Assembly: GCF_000819725.1 (NCBI RefSeq)
Contig: NZ_CDDH01000083.1
Location: forward strand, 1-38,294
Direction: 5' to 3'
Source of the DNA: Aeromonas australiensis
GTDB taxonomy: Bacteria; Pseudomonadota; Gammaproteobacteria; Enterobacterales; Aeromonadaceae
Length of the DNA: 38,294 nucleotides
Below the pieces are notes generated by a model, which was given only the letters and a program-made list of their open reading frames with translations, did not search any database and had not been told where the DNA came from. This document shows, in pieces, positions 17,769-26,979 of the stretch. Numbering within the stretch: position 1 is the first letter of the stretch; every line of letters starts with the position of its first letter. A program made the position numbers and the translations under genes.

Positions 17769-18650
17769 ATGACGCCATCACTAGAACAACTGAAGATCTT
17801 GCTGGCGGCCGCCGAAACCGGCTCTTTTTCCGCTGCCGCCCGCAAGCTGGGCAAGGCGCAGTCGGTGGTGAGCAGCGCCATCGCCAATCTGGAGATCGAT
17901 CTGGCGCTCACCCTGTTTGACCGCAGCGGCCGCTATCCGCGGCTGACCGAGGCGGGGGCCCGCATGGTGCAGGAGGCGGGGATCCTGCTGGCGCAGAGTG
18001 AACGGTTGCAATCCATTGCCGGGGAGCTGGCGGCCGGGGTGGAGACGCGCCTCACCCTGGCCATCGATGATGACTCCCACCTCCCCTGGCTCGGCACCCT
18101 GCTGGAGGAGTTTGCCACCCGCTATCCAGCTGTGGAGCTGGAGCTGCTCTTCCCGCTGATGGAGGATGTGACCGAGATGCTGGTGACCGGCCGGGCCCAG
18201 CTCGGCATCAGTTATCAGAAGGTGCATCCCCAGCGGGAGATCGTCGCCCGTTCGCTGGGGGAGGTGACCATGCCGCTGGTGGTATCGCCGGATCATCCGC
18301 TGGCTCGCAAGCAGCCGCTGCGGGAGGTCGATCTGCAGGGGGCACGCCAGCTGATGGTGACCGGTAGACGGGAAGGGAGCGAGCGCCAGCGTTTTCGCAT
18401 CTCGGCTCAAGTGTGGTGGATTGAGGGGGATCTCGGGGTGCTGGAGCTGGTCAAGCGGGGTCTTGGCTGGTCCGCCATTCCGGAATTTCTGCTGCATCAG
18501 CCGTTGAAGCGGGGTGAAGTGGTGGTACTGGAGCCGGACTGTATCGCCAGTCACGCGCTGGCGCTGGAGCTGCAGTGGCATCGCGCCCGCCCGCTGGGGC
18601 AGGCGGGACGCTGGCTGAAGGAGGCACTGCTGGCGCGGGTGCCTCGTTAG
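17769..18650 (+). CDS. LysR-type transcriptional regulator of the PACE transporter
   Basis: The protein is 293 aa, the usual LysR length. The N-terminal winged helix-turn-helix is clear (LKILLAAAETGSFSAAARKL then QSVVSSAIANLE, about residues 8-45), followed by the linker helix and a two-lobe effector domain from about 92. The ATG at 17769 has GGAGG 8 bases upstream; a TTG at 17751 is rejected because the Shine-Dalgarno would fall inside the coding region. Divergent pairing with the PACE transporter argues that it activates that gene in response to the substrate, as AceR does for aceI. The inducer cannot be deduced. Its stop is only 6 bases from the convergent ygfZ stop. Confidence 0.92.
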   Translation: MTPSLEQLKILLAAAETGSFSAAARKLGKAQSVVSSAIANLEIDLALTLFDRSGRYPRLTEAGARMVQEAGILLAQSERLQSIAGELAAGVETRLTLAIDDDSHLPWLGTLLEEFATRYPAVELELLFPLMEDVTEMLVTGRAQLGISYQKVHPQREIVARSLGEVTMPLVVSPDHPLARKQPLREVDLQGARQLMVTGRREGSERQRFRISAQVWWIEGDLGVLELVKRGLGWSAIPEFLLHQPLKRGEVVVLEPDCIASHALALELQWHRARPLGQAGRWLKEALLARVPR

Positions 18651-18656
18651 CCGACC

Positions 18657-19565
18657 TTACTCGGTCAGGGCGTAAGGCAGGGGTTGCAGGGTGAGGCGGG
18701 AGCCTTCGTCCTGCTTGAGGCGGAATTGGGCGTCAGCCTCGGTATCTTTTGGCAGCACGGCGGTGAGCCACACCTGCCCGGCCTGTTGCCAGGCGTTGAG
18801 CACCATGCCGCTGCGGCGCCAGTTGTCACCCAATTGCAGCTCCAGAGTATCGCCGCTGGCGACCGGCTCGCCGGCCGTCCCCGCTAGCAGGAACAGGGCG
18901 CGGTTGTTGGCGCCGCGATACTTGGCGCGGGCCACCGTCTCCTGCCCCATGTAGCAACCCTTGTTGAAGCTGATGCCGTCCAGCGCCTGCAGGTTGAGCA
19001 TCTGCGGGATGAACTCCCCCTGATGCACCGCTTCCATGTGCGGCAGACCCGCCTTGATCTCGAGCCCCCACCAGAGTGACTCGTCACCTTGCGGCAGGGC
19101 GTCGGCTTGCTGATTGCTCACCAGCAGCCAGCGATCCTGTTCAATCTTCACCGCCATGCCGCCGTCGATCAGACCGCTCTGCAGAAGGCCGAACTGGGCA
19201 GAGATCCAGCCATCGCTGCCCGTACCGGCGATCCCGGTGGCGTGACGCTCATCGGCGGCGATCTCGACCTTGGCGAAGACGGCAAATTTCTTCAGCTCCG
19301 GCAGTTGACGCTCAAGTACCGAAGGGCTGGTCAGCAGCAGCAGGCTGTCGTCGAGGCAGAGCAGGCGGAAATTGCTCCACAGCTTGCCCTTGGGATCGCA
19401 GTGGCCGCCCGGGGTCTGTTGCCCCGGTTGCAGGGCGTTGACATCACAGGTGACCTGACCTTGCAGATATTTGGCGCGATCCTCGCCGCTGATACGGGTG
19501 ATGGCCAGCTTGGTCAGGGGAAAGCGGGTCGGCTCGGCAGGAAAAACAGGTGGTTGCAGGCTCAC
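18657..19565 (-). CDS. ygfZ: tRNA-modifying / Fe-S repair protein YgfZ
   Basis: YgfZ is a folate-binding GcvT-like protein that helps maintain certain Fe-S enzymes (MiaB and others) and so affects tRNA thiomethylation. The protein is 302 aa (E. coli 326). The defining motif KGCYxGQE is present as FNKGCYMGQETVARAKYRG, with the key Cys204 (equivalent to E. coli Cys228). The N-terminal half has the typical YLQGQVTCDVNAL. It is divergent from sdhE-ygfX, an arrangement often seen in gammaproteobacteria. Confidence 0.94.
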   Translation of the reverse strand: MSLQPPVFPAEPTRFPLTKLAITRISGEDRAKYLQGQVTCDVNALQPGQQTPGGHCDPKGKLWSNFRLLCLDDSLLLLTSPSVLERQLPELKKFAVFAKVEIAADERHATGIAGTGSDGWISAQFGLLQSGLIDGGMAVKIEQDRWLLVSNQQADALPQGDESLWWGLEIKAGLPHMEAVHQGEFIPQMLNLQALDGISFNKGCYMGQETVARAKYRGANNRALFLLAGTAGEPVASGDTLELQLGDNWRRSGMVLNAWQQAGQVWLTAVLPKDTEADAQFRLKQDEGSRLTLQPLPYALTE

Positions 19566-19676
19566 GATGGTATTCCAGAGAGAAAGTATGTGAGCTGCAT
19601 GGTAAAGACGTAACTAATGTTTGTCAGCCGGAAAATCGAGCTGGTACCATCCCCCGGTCTTTGTAAGGAGAGTGCC

Positions 19677-19946
19677 ATGTTGAGCCCAGTTGAAAAATCC
19701 CGCCTGAAGTGGGCCTGCCGTCGCGGCATGCTCGAGCTGGATGTCGTCTTTATGCCCTTTTTCGAACACGAGTTCGATTCCCTGAGTGAGGCCGATCAGC
19801 AGACCTTTATCCGCCTGTTGGCGAGCGATGACCCGGATCTGTTCCGTTGGACCATGGGCCATGCCGTCCCAGCCGATCCCACCTTCGGAGCCATGATCAA
19901 GATGATCCTGGAGCGCAATCAGGCGCGCCACGACCGCCAGGGGTAA
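19677..19946 (+). CDS. sdhE: FAD assembly factor SdhE
   Basis: SdhE (YgfY) promotes covalent attachment of FAD to the SdhA subunit of succinate dehydrogenase. It is 89 aa from the ATG at 19677 (E. coli 88), with TAAGGAG 7 bases upstream. The functional RGxxE motif is seen as RRGMLELD (about 15-22), followed by the conserved DxxxMPFFEHEFD-like segment and DPDLFRWTMG. The frame is open to 19617, but the extra N-terminus is not family-like. It is followed after a 19-base gap by ygfX, with which it probably forms a two-gene operon. Confidence 0.95.
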   Translation: MLSPVEKSRLKWACRRGMLELDVVFMPFFEHEFDSLSEADQQTFIRLLASDDPDLFRWTMGHAVPADPTFGAMIKMILERNQARHDRQG

Positions 19947-19965
19947 TACCGTGGAGCGGGTGATC

Positions 19966-20358
19966 ATGACGGTTCACCCCTCCCGCCATCAGCACTATTT
20001 GCTGGTGGCCCTCTTTTTATTGTCGCTCTGGCCGGTGTCGGGTCTGATTGCAGGCTGGCAGTGGGCACTGTTGCTGCCCGTCTGGCTGGGAGCGCTCTGG
20101 CTGAGCTGGCGCGCGCTCGCCGCGCCCCCGTTCGAGCTGGTCTGGGATGGCCAGTGGCTGCAGTGGCAAGGTTGCCGCTATCAGCTTGACAAGCAAAGCC
20201 GGATTCTACCCGGTGTGCTCAGGCTGGCGCTTTGTCCCGACCCGCAAGAGAGTGGAGCCGTGTCGCCACGGCAACTGTGGCTCTTCGCCGATGCCCTGCC
20301 CCCCGAACATTACCGCCTGCTGGCGCGAGCCATTCACTTTCTGCCGTCCCGGCACTGA
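19966..20358 (+). CDS. ygfX: YgfX (CptA) family membrane protein
   Basis: This small inner-membrane protein has two adjacent helices (about 9-26 and 30-47 from the ATG at 19966) and a soluble C-terminal domain of about 80 residues with WDGQWLQWQG and PRQLWLFADALPPEHYRLLAR. It matches the YgfX layout and its usual place directly after sdhE. YgfX was once described as the toxin of an sdhE/cptB pair acting on FtsZ/MreB, but sdhE is now known as a flavinylation factor, so the toxin role is doubtful. The ATG at 19966 has GGAG 9 bases upstream; a GTG at 19951 would add five residues. Confidence 0.85.
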   Translation: MTVHPSRHQHYLLVALFLLSLWPVSGLIAGWQWALLLPVWLGALWLSWRALAAPPFELVWDGQWLQWQGCRYQLDKQSRILPGVLRLALCPDPQESGAVSPRQLWLFADALPPEHYRLLARAIHFLPSRH

Positions 20359-20389
20359 CGCCTGTTTCCCGTGATGACCATGCGCTGAT

Positions 20390-20401
20390 TTATCGCGATA
20401 A
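20390..20401. repeat. 12-bp palindrome after ygfX
   Basis: TTATCGCGATAA is a perfect 12-bp palindrome in the 155-base spacer between the convergent ygfX and nadB. Flanking GCTG and CAGC extend the symmetry. It could be part of the ygfX transcript end, or a protein site. Confidence 0.35.
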
Positions 20402-20458
20402 GCCGCAGCTATGTGGTTGACGGCACAATTTTTGTGGCTGAAAAGCGGTAGAAAACAA

Positions 20459-20482
20459 GTGACCCCGCCAGGGCGGGGTCAC
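20459..20482 (-). terminator. Terminator of nadB
   Basis: A perfect 11-bp stem (GTGACCCCGCC/GGCGGGGTCAC) has a 2-nt centre. Read on the minus strand it is followed by TTGTTTTC, 31 bases beyond the nadB stop. It is probably usable in both directions. Confidence 0.8.
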
Positions 20483-20513
20483 TGATAGCTGTAACGCTTT
20501 ACGGTAAGGGGGA

Positions 20514-22130
20514 CTAATCCCGCTCCGGGGTCAGCACGGTCGGTTTGGAGTCCGGCAGCATATCCGGATAATCCAGGTTGTAGTGCAGGCCGCGGGACTC
20601 CTTGCGCTGCAGGGCGCAGTTGACGATAAGCTCGGCCACCTGCAGCAGGTTGCGCAGCTCCAGCAGGTTGTTGGAGACGCGGAAGTTGGCGTAGTACTCC
20701 TGCACCTCCTGTTTGAGCAGGTCGATGCGGCGCTTGGCGCGGGCCAGGCGTTTGTTGGTACGCACTATCCCCACGTAGTCCCACATCATCAACCGCAGCT
20801 CGTGCCAGTTGTGCTGGATCACCACCAGTTCGTCGGAATCTTCCACCTTGCTCTCGTCCCACACCGGCAGGCGCGGCGGCTCCACGCTCATCGGCAGCTT
20901 GGCCAGAATGTCGGCACCCGCCTGATGGGCATAAACCACGCATTCCAGCAGGGAGTTGGAGGCCATGCGGTTGGCGCCGTGCAGACCGGTGTAGGTCACT
21001 TCACCTATGGCGTAGAGGCCGGGAATATCGGTCTGGCCGTTGTTGTCGATCATCACGCCGCCGCAGGTGTAGTGGGCGGCTGGCACGATGGGCATCGGCT
21101 CCTTGGTGATGTCGATGCCGACCGCGAGGCAGCGCTCATAAATGGTCGGGAAGTGCTTGATGATGAAATCGGCCGGTTTGTGGCTGATATCCAGATACAT
21201 GCAATCCGCCCCGAGCCGCTTCATCTCGTGGTCGATGGCGCGGGCGACGATATCCCGTGGCGCCAGCTCGGCCCGCTCGTCAAACTCCGGCATAAAGCGG
21301 CTGCCGTCCGGGCGGCGCAGATAGGCGCCCTCGCCACGCAGCGCTTCGGTCAGCAGGAAGTTGGGATCATCGGGGTGGAACAGACTGGTGGGGTGGAACT
21401 GGTTGAACTCCAGGTTCGCCACCCGGCAACCGGCCCGCCATGCCATGGCGATGCCATCACCAGAGCTGACATCCGGGTTGGAGGTGTACTGGTAGACCTT
21501 GGAGGCGCCACCGGTGGCCAGTGCCACGAAGCGGGCCCGAACCACTTCGACCTGTTCGGCGTTGCGGTTCCAGACGTAGGCGCCCAGTACTTTGTTGCCC
21601 GGCAGATTGAGTTTGCGGGTGGTGATGAGATCGACCGCGTTGAAGCGCTCCATCAGCTGGATGTTGGGGTGCGCACGGACCTGATCGATCAGGGTGAGCT
21701 GTACCGCCTTGCCGGTGGCATCCGCCGCGTGAAAGATGCGGCGATGGCTGTGGCCCCCTTCCCGGGTGAGGTGGTATTGGGACTCGCCGTCGGCGTTCTC
21801 CTCCTGATCGAAGGGGACTCCTTGCTGAATGAGCCACTGGATGGAGTCGCGGGCGTGGCGAGCGGTGAACTCCACCACGGCCGGGTCACATAACCCGGCG
21901 CCCGCGTTGAGCGTGTCGCTCACGTGGGATTCGATGCTGTCGGTTTCGTCGAACACGGCAGCGATGCCTCCTTGCGCATAGAAAGTGGCCCCCTCACTGA
22001 TGGGCCCCTTGCTCAGAACCAGGACTTTGGCCTGGTCTGCCAATCGCAATGCGAGGGACAAACCGGCGGCACCGCTGCCAATGATCAGCACGTCGCAAAG
22101 GTATTCAACACTTGCTTTCATAAGTATCAT
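20514..22130 (-). CDS. nadB: L-aspartate oxidase NadB
   Basis: NadB oxidises L-aspartate to iminoaspartate with FAD, the first step of de novo NAD synthesis with NadA. The protein is 538 aa (E. coli 540). The N-terminal FAD motif reads [19 protein letters not shown]. The succinate dehydrogenase-like substrate loop is intact: [44 protein letters not shown], and [14 protein letters not shown] with the catalytic Arg. Start is at 22130, or three codons later at 22121; neither has a strong Shine-Dalgarno. It is divergent from rpoE, as in E. coli. Confidence 0.97.
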   Translation of the reverse strand: MILMKASVEYLCDVLIIGSGAAGLSLALRLADQAKVLVLSKGPISEGATFYAQGGIAAVFDETDSIESHVSDTLNAGAGLCDPAVVEFTARHARDSIQWLIQQGVPFDQEENADGESQYHLTREGGHSHRRIFHAADATGKAVQLTLIDQVRAHPNIQLMERFNAVDLITTRKLNLPGNKVLGAYVWNRNAEQVEVVRARFVALATGGASKVYQYTSNPDVSSGDGIAMAWRAGCRVANLEFNQFHPTSLFHPDDPNFLLTEALRGEGAYLRRPDGSRFMPEFDERAELAPRDIVARAIDHEMKRLGADCMYLDISHKPADFIIKHFPTIYERCLAVGIDITKEPMPIVPAAHYTCGGVMIDNNGQTDIPGLYAIGEVTYTGLHGANRMASNSLLECVVYAHQAGADILAKLPMSVEPPRLPVWDESKVEDSDELVVIQHNWHELRLMMWDYVGIVRTNKRLARAKRRIDLLKQEVQEYYANFRVSNNLLELRNLLQVAELIVNCALQRKESRGLHYNLDYPDMLPDSKPTVLTPERD

Positions 22131-22212
22131 TGGCCTGGATTAAGAACTGGCACCATGGTAGCCCAAGCGAGGGCAGTGATGCAGCCTGCGTCACATTTTT
22201 TTCAATTGAAGC

Positions 22213-22239
22213 GAACTTTCCCTGATTCCTCCTGTCTGA
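22213..22239 (+). promoter_or_regulatory. Sigma-E (RpoE) promoter of rpoE-rseABC
   Basis: GAACTT, a 16-base spacer and TCTGA give an exact match to the sigma-E consensus (GAACTT-N16-TCTRA). It lies 65 bases upstream of the rpoE ATG and implies positive autoregulation of the operon, as in E. coli. Confidence 0.9.
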
Positions 22240-22303
22240 ACTTGTGCGCTTAGGAAGGGCCGGAAAAGAAAAACGATAACCTGATGGGGGTTTTACGGCT
22301 CTG

Positions 22304-22885
22304 ATGAGCGACCAGAATCTACTGGACGAACAGCTGGTTGAACGGGTCCAGCGCGGCGATAAAGCAGCTTTCAACCTGTTGGTAAAAAAATACCAGCAAA
22401 AGGTGGTCAACCTGGTTGCCAGGTATGTCAACAATCCCGGCGATGTGCCTGACGTGGCACAAGAGGCTTTTATCAAAGCTTACCGGGCATTGCCGACATT
22501 CCGTGGCGAAAGTGCTTTTTATACCTGGTTGTACCGAATTGCCGTCAATACGGCGAAGAATTATCTCACCTCCCAGGGGCGCAGGCCGCCCAGCAGTGAT
22601 GTGGAGGCTGACGAAGCGGACTCTTATGGCGGTGGTGAAGCCTTGCGAGAGGTCTCAACCCCGGAAAACCTGGCGCTGACTGACGAGATCAAACGCACCG
22701 TGTTTTCTGCCATAGAGTCATTGCCGGAAGACTTGAGGACAGCGATCACCCTTCGCGAACTGGAAGGGCTGAGCTACGAAGAGATTGCCGAAATCATGGA
22801 TTGCCCAGTGGGTACGGTCAGATCCCGTATCTTCCGGGCGAGGGACGCAATCGACAAAAAGCTGAAACCTCTGATCGAGAATTAA
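22304..22885 (+). CDS. rpoE: Extracytoplasmic stress sigma factor RpoE
   Basis: Sigma-E directs transcription of genes for outer-membrane protein folding and LPS assembly during envelope stress. The protein is 193 aa (E. coli 191). Region 2 is visible as DVPDVAQEAFIKAYRALPTF (-10 recognition) and FYTWLYRIAVNTAKNYL. Region 4 is visible as LPEDLRTAITLRELEGLSYEE with the helix-turn-helix AEIMDCPVGTVRSRIFRARD (-35 recognition). It has its own consensus promoter and is followed by its anti-sigma factors in the standard order. Confidence 0.98.
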   Translation: MSDQNLLDEQLVERVQRGDKAAFNLLVKKYQQKVVNLVARYVNNPGDVPDVAQEAFIKAYRALPTFRGESAFYTWLYRIAVNTAKNYLTSQGRRPPSSDVEADEADSYGGGEALREVSTPENLALTDEIKRTVFSAIESLPEDLRTAITLRELEGLSYEEIAEIMDCPVGTVRSRIFRARDAIDKKLKPLIEN

Positions 22886-22907
22886 CTGGGGAAAGACGGG
22901 TTTACTT

Positions 22908-23510
22908 ATGGCAAATAAAGAGCAAATCTCTGCCCTGATGGATGGTGACCTGAGTGACGCAGAGCTATTAAACGAGCTGGGGCAGGACTCCGACTTGCAA
23001 GATACCTGGGGTCGTTACCACCTGATCGGCGATGCCATGCGGGGTGACCTGCCGGTCAATCTGCAACTGGATCTCAGTGACAGCATTATGGCTGCGCTGG
23101 AGGATGAGCCCACCATACTGGCACCCAAGCCGGTCGAGACGGCTCCCGTGCTGCAACCTGCCGCTGCGCCGGTCAAGACTGATTCCAATGTGGTGCCGTT
23201 GTTCCGCCGGGTCGGTCAGCAGCTGGGGCAATATGCCATTGCGGCATCTGTGGCCGCTGCCGTCATCTTCGGGGTGCAGCAGTATCAGGGGCAGGATGGC
23301 GTACCTGCTAATCCGGTGCTCAATACTATTCCCATCGGTGGTAGTGCGGCGCCGGTGAGTGTTCACTATCCGCAACAGGATGGCACCCGTGCCCGTCAGC
23401 AAGGGCTGACCGAACAGCAGATGCAGGAGCAGCGGGAGCGGATCAACGCCTTTCTGCGTGACCACCAGTTGCAGCAGCGCCTGTTGCAAGACAGACAGAA
23501 CCAACAATAG
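22908..23510 (+). CDS. rseA: Anti-sigma-E factor RseA
   Basis: RseA is a single-pass inner-membrane protein that sequesters RpoE until it is cut in turn by DegS, RseP and ClpXP. The 200-aa protein has the family N-terminal sigma-binding domain (QISALMDGDLSDAELLNEL and TWGRYHLIGDAMRG), a membrane helix at about 107-125 (QYAIAASVAAAVIFGVQQY) and a periplasmic tail that is very rich in Gln at its end. The tail diverges from E. coli, as is normal for this protein. It starts 22 bases after rpoE. Confidence 0.95.
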   Translation: MANKEQISALMDGDLSDAELLNELGQDSDLQDTWGRYHLIGDAMRGDLPVNLQLDLSDSIMAALEDEPTILAPKPVETAPVLQPAAAPVKTDSNVVPLFRRVGQQLGQYAIAASVAAAVIFGVQQYQGQDGVPANPVLNTIPIGGSAAPVSVHYPQQDGTRARQQGLTEQQMQEQRERINAFLRDHQLQQRLLQDRQNQQ

Positions 23511-23531
23511 CGAATTGTCAGGGATATCAAC

Positions 23532-24512
23532 GTGCGCCAGTCCAGCCGTATTTTGCTGGCCTCTCTCTTGCTGATCAGTGCCAAGGCCTCGGCCGACGAT
23601 AAGTCGGCCGAGGCCTTGTTGCAGCAGATGCAGAGTGCCGTACAGCAACAGAATTTCGAGTTGTCCATGGTCAAGGCCCGCCAGGGGCGTCTTGAACCGA
23701 TCCGGATCAGCCATGCCGTGATCAACGGCAAGGAAGTAGCCCACCTCAGTTACCTCGACGGCAAGGCGATCGAGTATCTCCAGCGCCAGAACGAATACAC
23801 CTTCTTTGAAAACAGCCACGATCCCTACACCCTGAAGGATGCCCGCTTCCCCGGCATCTGGTCGACCCTGGTGAAGATGCCGCTGGCGCAGGTGCTGGAG
23901 AGCTATGATCCAGTGCTGGCCGGTCGTAGCCGGGTTGCCGGTGTGGTGGCGCAGGTGGTGAGGCTGGTGCCTAAAGAGGCTGACAAATATGGTTTCGTGC
24001 TCTGGATCGATGAGCATAGCTCCTTGCTGTTGCGAGTCGACATGGTGGAGCGGGAAGGTAATCTGGTTGAGCAGGTGTTGGGGGTCGATCTCGACCTGCA
24101 TAGTGAGCCTGCTCCTTGGCTGGTGAAGCTGGCCAACAGTAAGCAGCCTGCGGCCCTCGCGCTGGAGGATGCCTATCCGGCGCCGCAACAGAAGTTGAAC
24201 TGGCAGATCACCTGGCTGCCCGATGGCTTCAAGGTACTGTCCCAAGACCGACACCAGCTGGTGACCACCACTATGCCGGTCGATTACATGATGCTCTCCG
24301 ACGGGTTGGTGGATCTCTCGGTCTATGTCTCCCGCGTTGATCCCAAGCAGGCGGTGCGCCAGCAGCTGATCCGCCAGGGGGGCACCTCGCTGGTGAGCTT
24401 TGTCAACGAAGTAGGGGTAGAGATCACCGTGGTCGGTGAGGTGCCTGCCGAGACCGCCAAGCGTATCGCCGAGTCGGTTCAGCCGCTCGCCCGCAACGAA
24501 GCTGTACAGTAA
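23532..24512 (+). CDS. rseB: Sigma-E regulatory protein RseB
   Basis: RseB is a periplasmic protein that binds RseA and shields it from DegS; LPS intermediates displace it. The 326-aa protein starts with GTG at 23532, followed by a signal peptide (about 1-21, RQSSRILLASLLLISAKASA). The MucB/RseB N-terminal lipid-binding fold (about 25-210) is followed by the smaller C-terminal domain with NWQITWLPDGFKVLSQDRH (from about 222). Codons 17-29 carry a perfect 16-bp inverted repeat, listed separately. The order rseA-rseB-rseC is standard. Confidence 0.95.
   Translation: MRQSSRILLASLLLISAKASADDKSAEALLQQMQSAVQQQNFELSMVKARQGRLEPIRISHAVINGKEVAHLSYLDGKAIEYLQRQNEYTFFENSHDPYTLKDARFPGIWSTLVKMPLAQVLESYDPVLAGRSRVAGVVAQVVRLVPKEADKYGFVLWIDEHSSLLLRVDMVEREGNLVEQVLGVDLDLHSEPAPWLVKLANSKQPAALALEDAYPAPQQKLNWQITWLPDGFKVLSQDRHQLVTTTMPVDYMMLSDGLVDLSVYVSRVDPKQAVRQQLIRQGGTSLVSFVNEVGVEITVVGEVPAETAKRIAESVQPLARNEAVQ
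23582..23618 (+). repeat. Perfect 16-bp inverted repeat inside rseB
   Basis: CAAGGCCTCGGCCGAC (23582-23597) and its exact reverse complement (23603-23618) flank a 5-base GATAA loop. It lies 51 bases into rseB and spans the predicted signal-peptide cleavage site. The stem is GC-rich and would be very stable in RNA. Confidence 0.9.
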
Positions 24513-24595
24513 CGGGGGATTCGCGGTTGTCCCCGCTTGCCGAACGTGGCGAGTCATGGTCAGATCCCCTGATTGTGTGAACCCGAGGTGTTGCC

Positions 24596-25066
24596 GTGAA
24601 TGAGATGAGTGAAGAGCTGGCGACCGTGGTGGCCATTGAAGGTGACCATGCCTGGGTGGAGTGCGAGCGACGCTCCGCTTGTGGTGGTTGCCAACAACAA
24701 TCCAATTGCGGTACTGGCACCGTGGCCAAGGCGTTTCCCCTGAAAGCCCCTCGCTTGCGGGTCAGGCTGACCGCTGAGGTGAGCGTGGGTCAGCAGATTC
24801 GGCTTGGCATCCCGCAGGCGAGTCTGCTGCGCGGTGCGGCGCTGGTCTATGTGCTGCCGCTGTTCTGTCTGCTAGCCGGTGCCTTGCTGGGGCAGGTCTG
24901 GCTGGCACCGCTGCTCGCGGGCGGGGAGGGGATCACCATTCTCTGCTGCTTGCTGGGGGGCGGGCTGGGCTTTTTACTGGTCCGTTACTTTTCCAACCGC
25001 CTGGATCAGGGGCGTTATGGCCCGCAGATGCTTGGCGTCGTGGTTCCTGTCCGTATCCTCCCCTGA
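24596..25066 (+). CDS. rseC: Sigma-E positive regulator RseC
   Basis: RseC is a small inner-membrane protein that positively affects sigma-E and is linked to the SoxR-reducing Rsx system. The 156-aa protein has the cytosolic Cys cluster of the family (C-ERRSAC-GGC-QQQSNC at about 23-39, which may bind an Fe-S centre). Two membrane helices follow (about 79-105 and 112-132), and the C-terminus is basic then hydrophobic. GTG at 24596 has GAGGTG 5 bases upstream; an ATG three codons later (24605) is the alternative. It ends the rpoE operon, 116 bases before lepA. Confidence 0.93.
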   Translation: MNEMSEELATVVAIEGDHAWVECERRSACGGCQQQSNCGTGTVAKAFPLKAPRLRVRLTAEVSVGQQIRLGIPQASLLRGAALVYVLPLFCLLAGALLGQVWLAPLLAGGEGITILCCLLGGGLGFLLVRYFSNRLDQGRYGPQMLGVVVPVRILP

Positions 25067-25182
25067 CTGAACAGGCGCTATTTCACTGGCGTTGGCGACT
25101 AAAGAATGGCCGTCAGCCGGGTTATCCAGTAAAATCGCGCCTCCATAACTGACCTTAACCAATTTTGAGTGACTCTTGCTCG

Positions 25183-26976
25183 ATGAAACACATTCGTAAC
25201 TTTTCGATTATTGCGCACATCGACCACGGTAAATCGACCCTGTCGGACCGTCTGATCCAGACTTGCGGTGGCTTGTCCGACCGCGAGATGCAGGCTCAGG
25301 TGCTTGACTCCATGGACCTGGAGCGCGAGCGCGGCATTACCATCAAAGCACAGAGTGTGACCCTGAACTACCAGGCACAAGACGGTAACACCTACCAGCT
25401 GAACTTTATCGACACCCCTGGCCACGTGGATTTCTCCTACGAGGTCTCCCGCTCTTTGGCGGCCTGTGAAGGGGCGCTGCTGGTGGTGGATGCCGGCCAG
25501 GGGGTTGAGGCACAGACTCTGGCCAACTGCTACACCGCCATGGAAATGGACCTGGAAGTGGTGCCGGTGCTGAACAAGATTGACTTGCCGGCTGCAGAAC
25601 CCGAGCGGGTTGCCGAAGAGATCGAGGACATCGTCGGTATCGATGCGATGGAAGCGGTGCGCTGCTCCGCCAAGACCGGCCTGGGTGTTGACCTGGTGCT
25701 GGAAGAGATCGTTGCCAAGATCCCGTCGCCGGAAGGTGACCCGGATGCCCCGCTGCAGGCGCTGATCATCGACTCCTGGTTCGACTCCTATCTGGGGGTT
25801 GTCTCTTTGGTGCGGATCAAGAATGGCTCCCTGAAGAAGAACGACAAGATCAAGGTGATGAGCACCGGTCAGGTGTGGGGTGTCGATCGTATCGGTATCT
25901 TCACGCCCAAGCAGGTGGATACCCAGGGTCTGGGCTGTGGCGAGGTAGGTTGGGTTGTCTGCGGTATCAAGGACATCCACGGCGCACCGGTGGGCGATAC
26001 CCTGACTCAGGCCAAGAATGGTGCCGACAAGGCGCTGGCCGGCTTCAAGAAGGTGAAGCCGCAGGTCTATGCGGGTCTGTTCCCCATCTCCAGCGATGAC
26101 TACGAGTCGTTCCGTGACGCCCTCGACAAGCTCTCCCTGAACGATGCCTCCCTGTTCTTCGAACCGGAGAGCTCCACTGCGCTGGGCTTCGGCTTCCGTT
26201 GCGGCTTCCTCGGCATGCTGCACATGGAGATCATTCAGGAGCGTCTGGAGCGTGAATACGATCTGGATCTGATCACCACGGCGCCGACCGTAGTGTACGA
26301 GATCGAGCTGACCGACGGTTCCACCATCCACATCGACAGCCCGGCCCAGATGCCTGCCATCACCAGCATTAAGGAGATGCGCGAGCCGATCGCCGAGTGT
26401 CATATCCTGCTGCCGCAGGAGTACATGGGCAACGTGATCACCCTCTGTATCGAGAAGCGTGGCGTGCAGACCAACATGGTCTATCACGGCAAGCAGGTGG
26501 CGCTGACTTATGAAATTCCGATGGCGGAAGTGGTACTCGACTTCTTCGACCGTCTGAAATCCACCAGTCGCGGTTACGCCTCGCTGGATTACGGCTTCAA
26601 GCGTTTCGAAACCTCCGACATGGTTCGTCTGGACATCATGATCAACGGTGAGCGCGTCGATGCGCTGGCCATCATCACCCACAAAGACAATGCCCAGTAT
26701 CGCGGTCGTCAGGTGGTGGAGAAGATGCGCGAGCTGATCCCGCGTCAGATGTTTGATATCGCCATTCAGGCGGCCATCGGCAACCAGATCATCGCGCGTA
26801 GCACCGTCAAGGCACTGCGTAAAGACGTAACCGCCAAGTGCTACGGTGGTGACGTGAGCCGTAAGAAGAAACTGCTGAACAAGCAGAAAGAAGGTAAGAA
26901 GCGGATGAAGTCTCTCGGCCGTGTTGACGTGCCGCAGGAAGCCTTCCTCGCGATTCTCCACGTCGGAAAGGATTAA
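25183..26976 (+). CDS. lepA: Elongation factor 4 LepA
   Basis: LepA (EF4) is a ribosome-associated translational GTPase that affects elongation or initiation and 30S assembly. The 597-aa protein (E. coli 599) starts [20 protein letters not shown] with the P-loop. The remaining G motifs are DTPGHVD and NKIDLP. The EF-G-like domains II, III and V are followed by the unique C-terminal domain, ending [16 protein letters not shown] and [13 protein letters not shown]. The ATG at 25183 matches the family N-terminus; an in-frame TTG at 25165 adds six unrelated residues. It is followed after 3 bases by lepB. Confidence 0.98.
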   Translation: MKHIRNFSIIAHIDHGKSTLSDRLIQTCGGLSDREMQAQVLDSMDLERERGITIKAQSVTLNYQAQDGNTYQLNFIDTPGHVDFSYEVSRSLAACEGALLVVDAGQGVEAQTLANCYTAMEMDLEVVPVLNKIDLPAAEPERVAEEIEDIVGIDAMEAVRCSAKTGLGVDLVLEEIVAKIPSPEGDPDAPLQALIIDSWFDSYLGVVSLVRIKNGSLKKNDKIKVMSTGQVWGVDRIGIFTPKQVDTQGLGCGEVGWVVCGIKDIHGAPVGDTLTQAKNGADKALAGFKKVKPQVYAGLFPISSDDYESFRDALDKLSLNDASLFFEPESSTALGFGFRCGFLGMLHMEIIQERLEREYDLDLITTAPTVVYEIELTDGSTIHIDSPAQMPAITSIKEMREPIAECHILLPQEYMGNVITLCIEKRGVQTNMVYHGKQVALTYEIPMAEVVLDFFDRLKSTSRGYASLDYGFKRFETSDMVRLDIMINGERVDALAIITHKDNAQYRGRQVVEKMRELIPRQMFDIAIQAAIGNQIIARSTVKALRKDVTAKCYGGDVSRKKKLLNKQKEGKKRMKSLGRVDVPQEAFLAILHVGKD

Positions 26977-26979
26977 TAG

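Noticed and set aside
19677..20358. sdhE-ygfX as a toxin-antitoxin pair
   Set aside because: Early reports suggested it, but SdhE is an established flavinylation factor and the pair is core genome here; I annotate function instead of TA.
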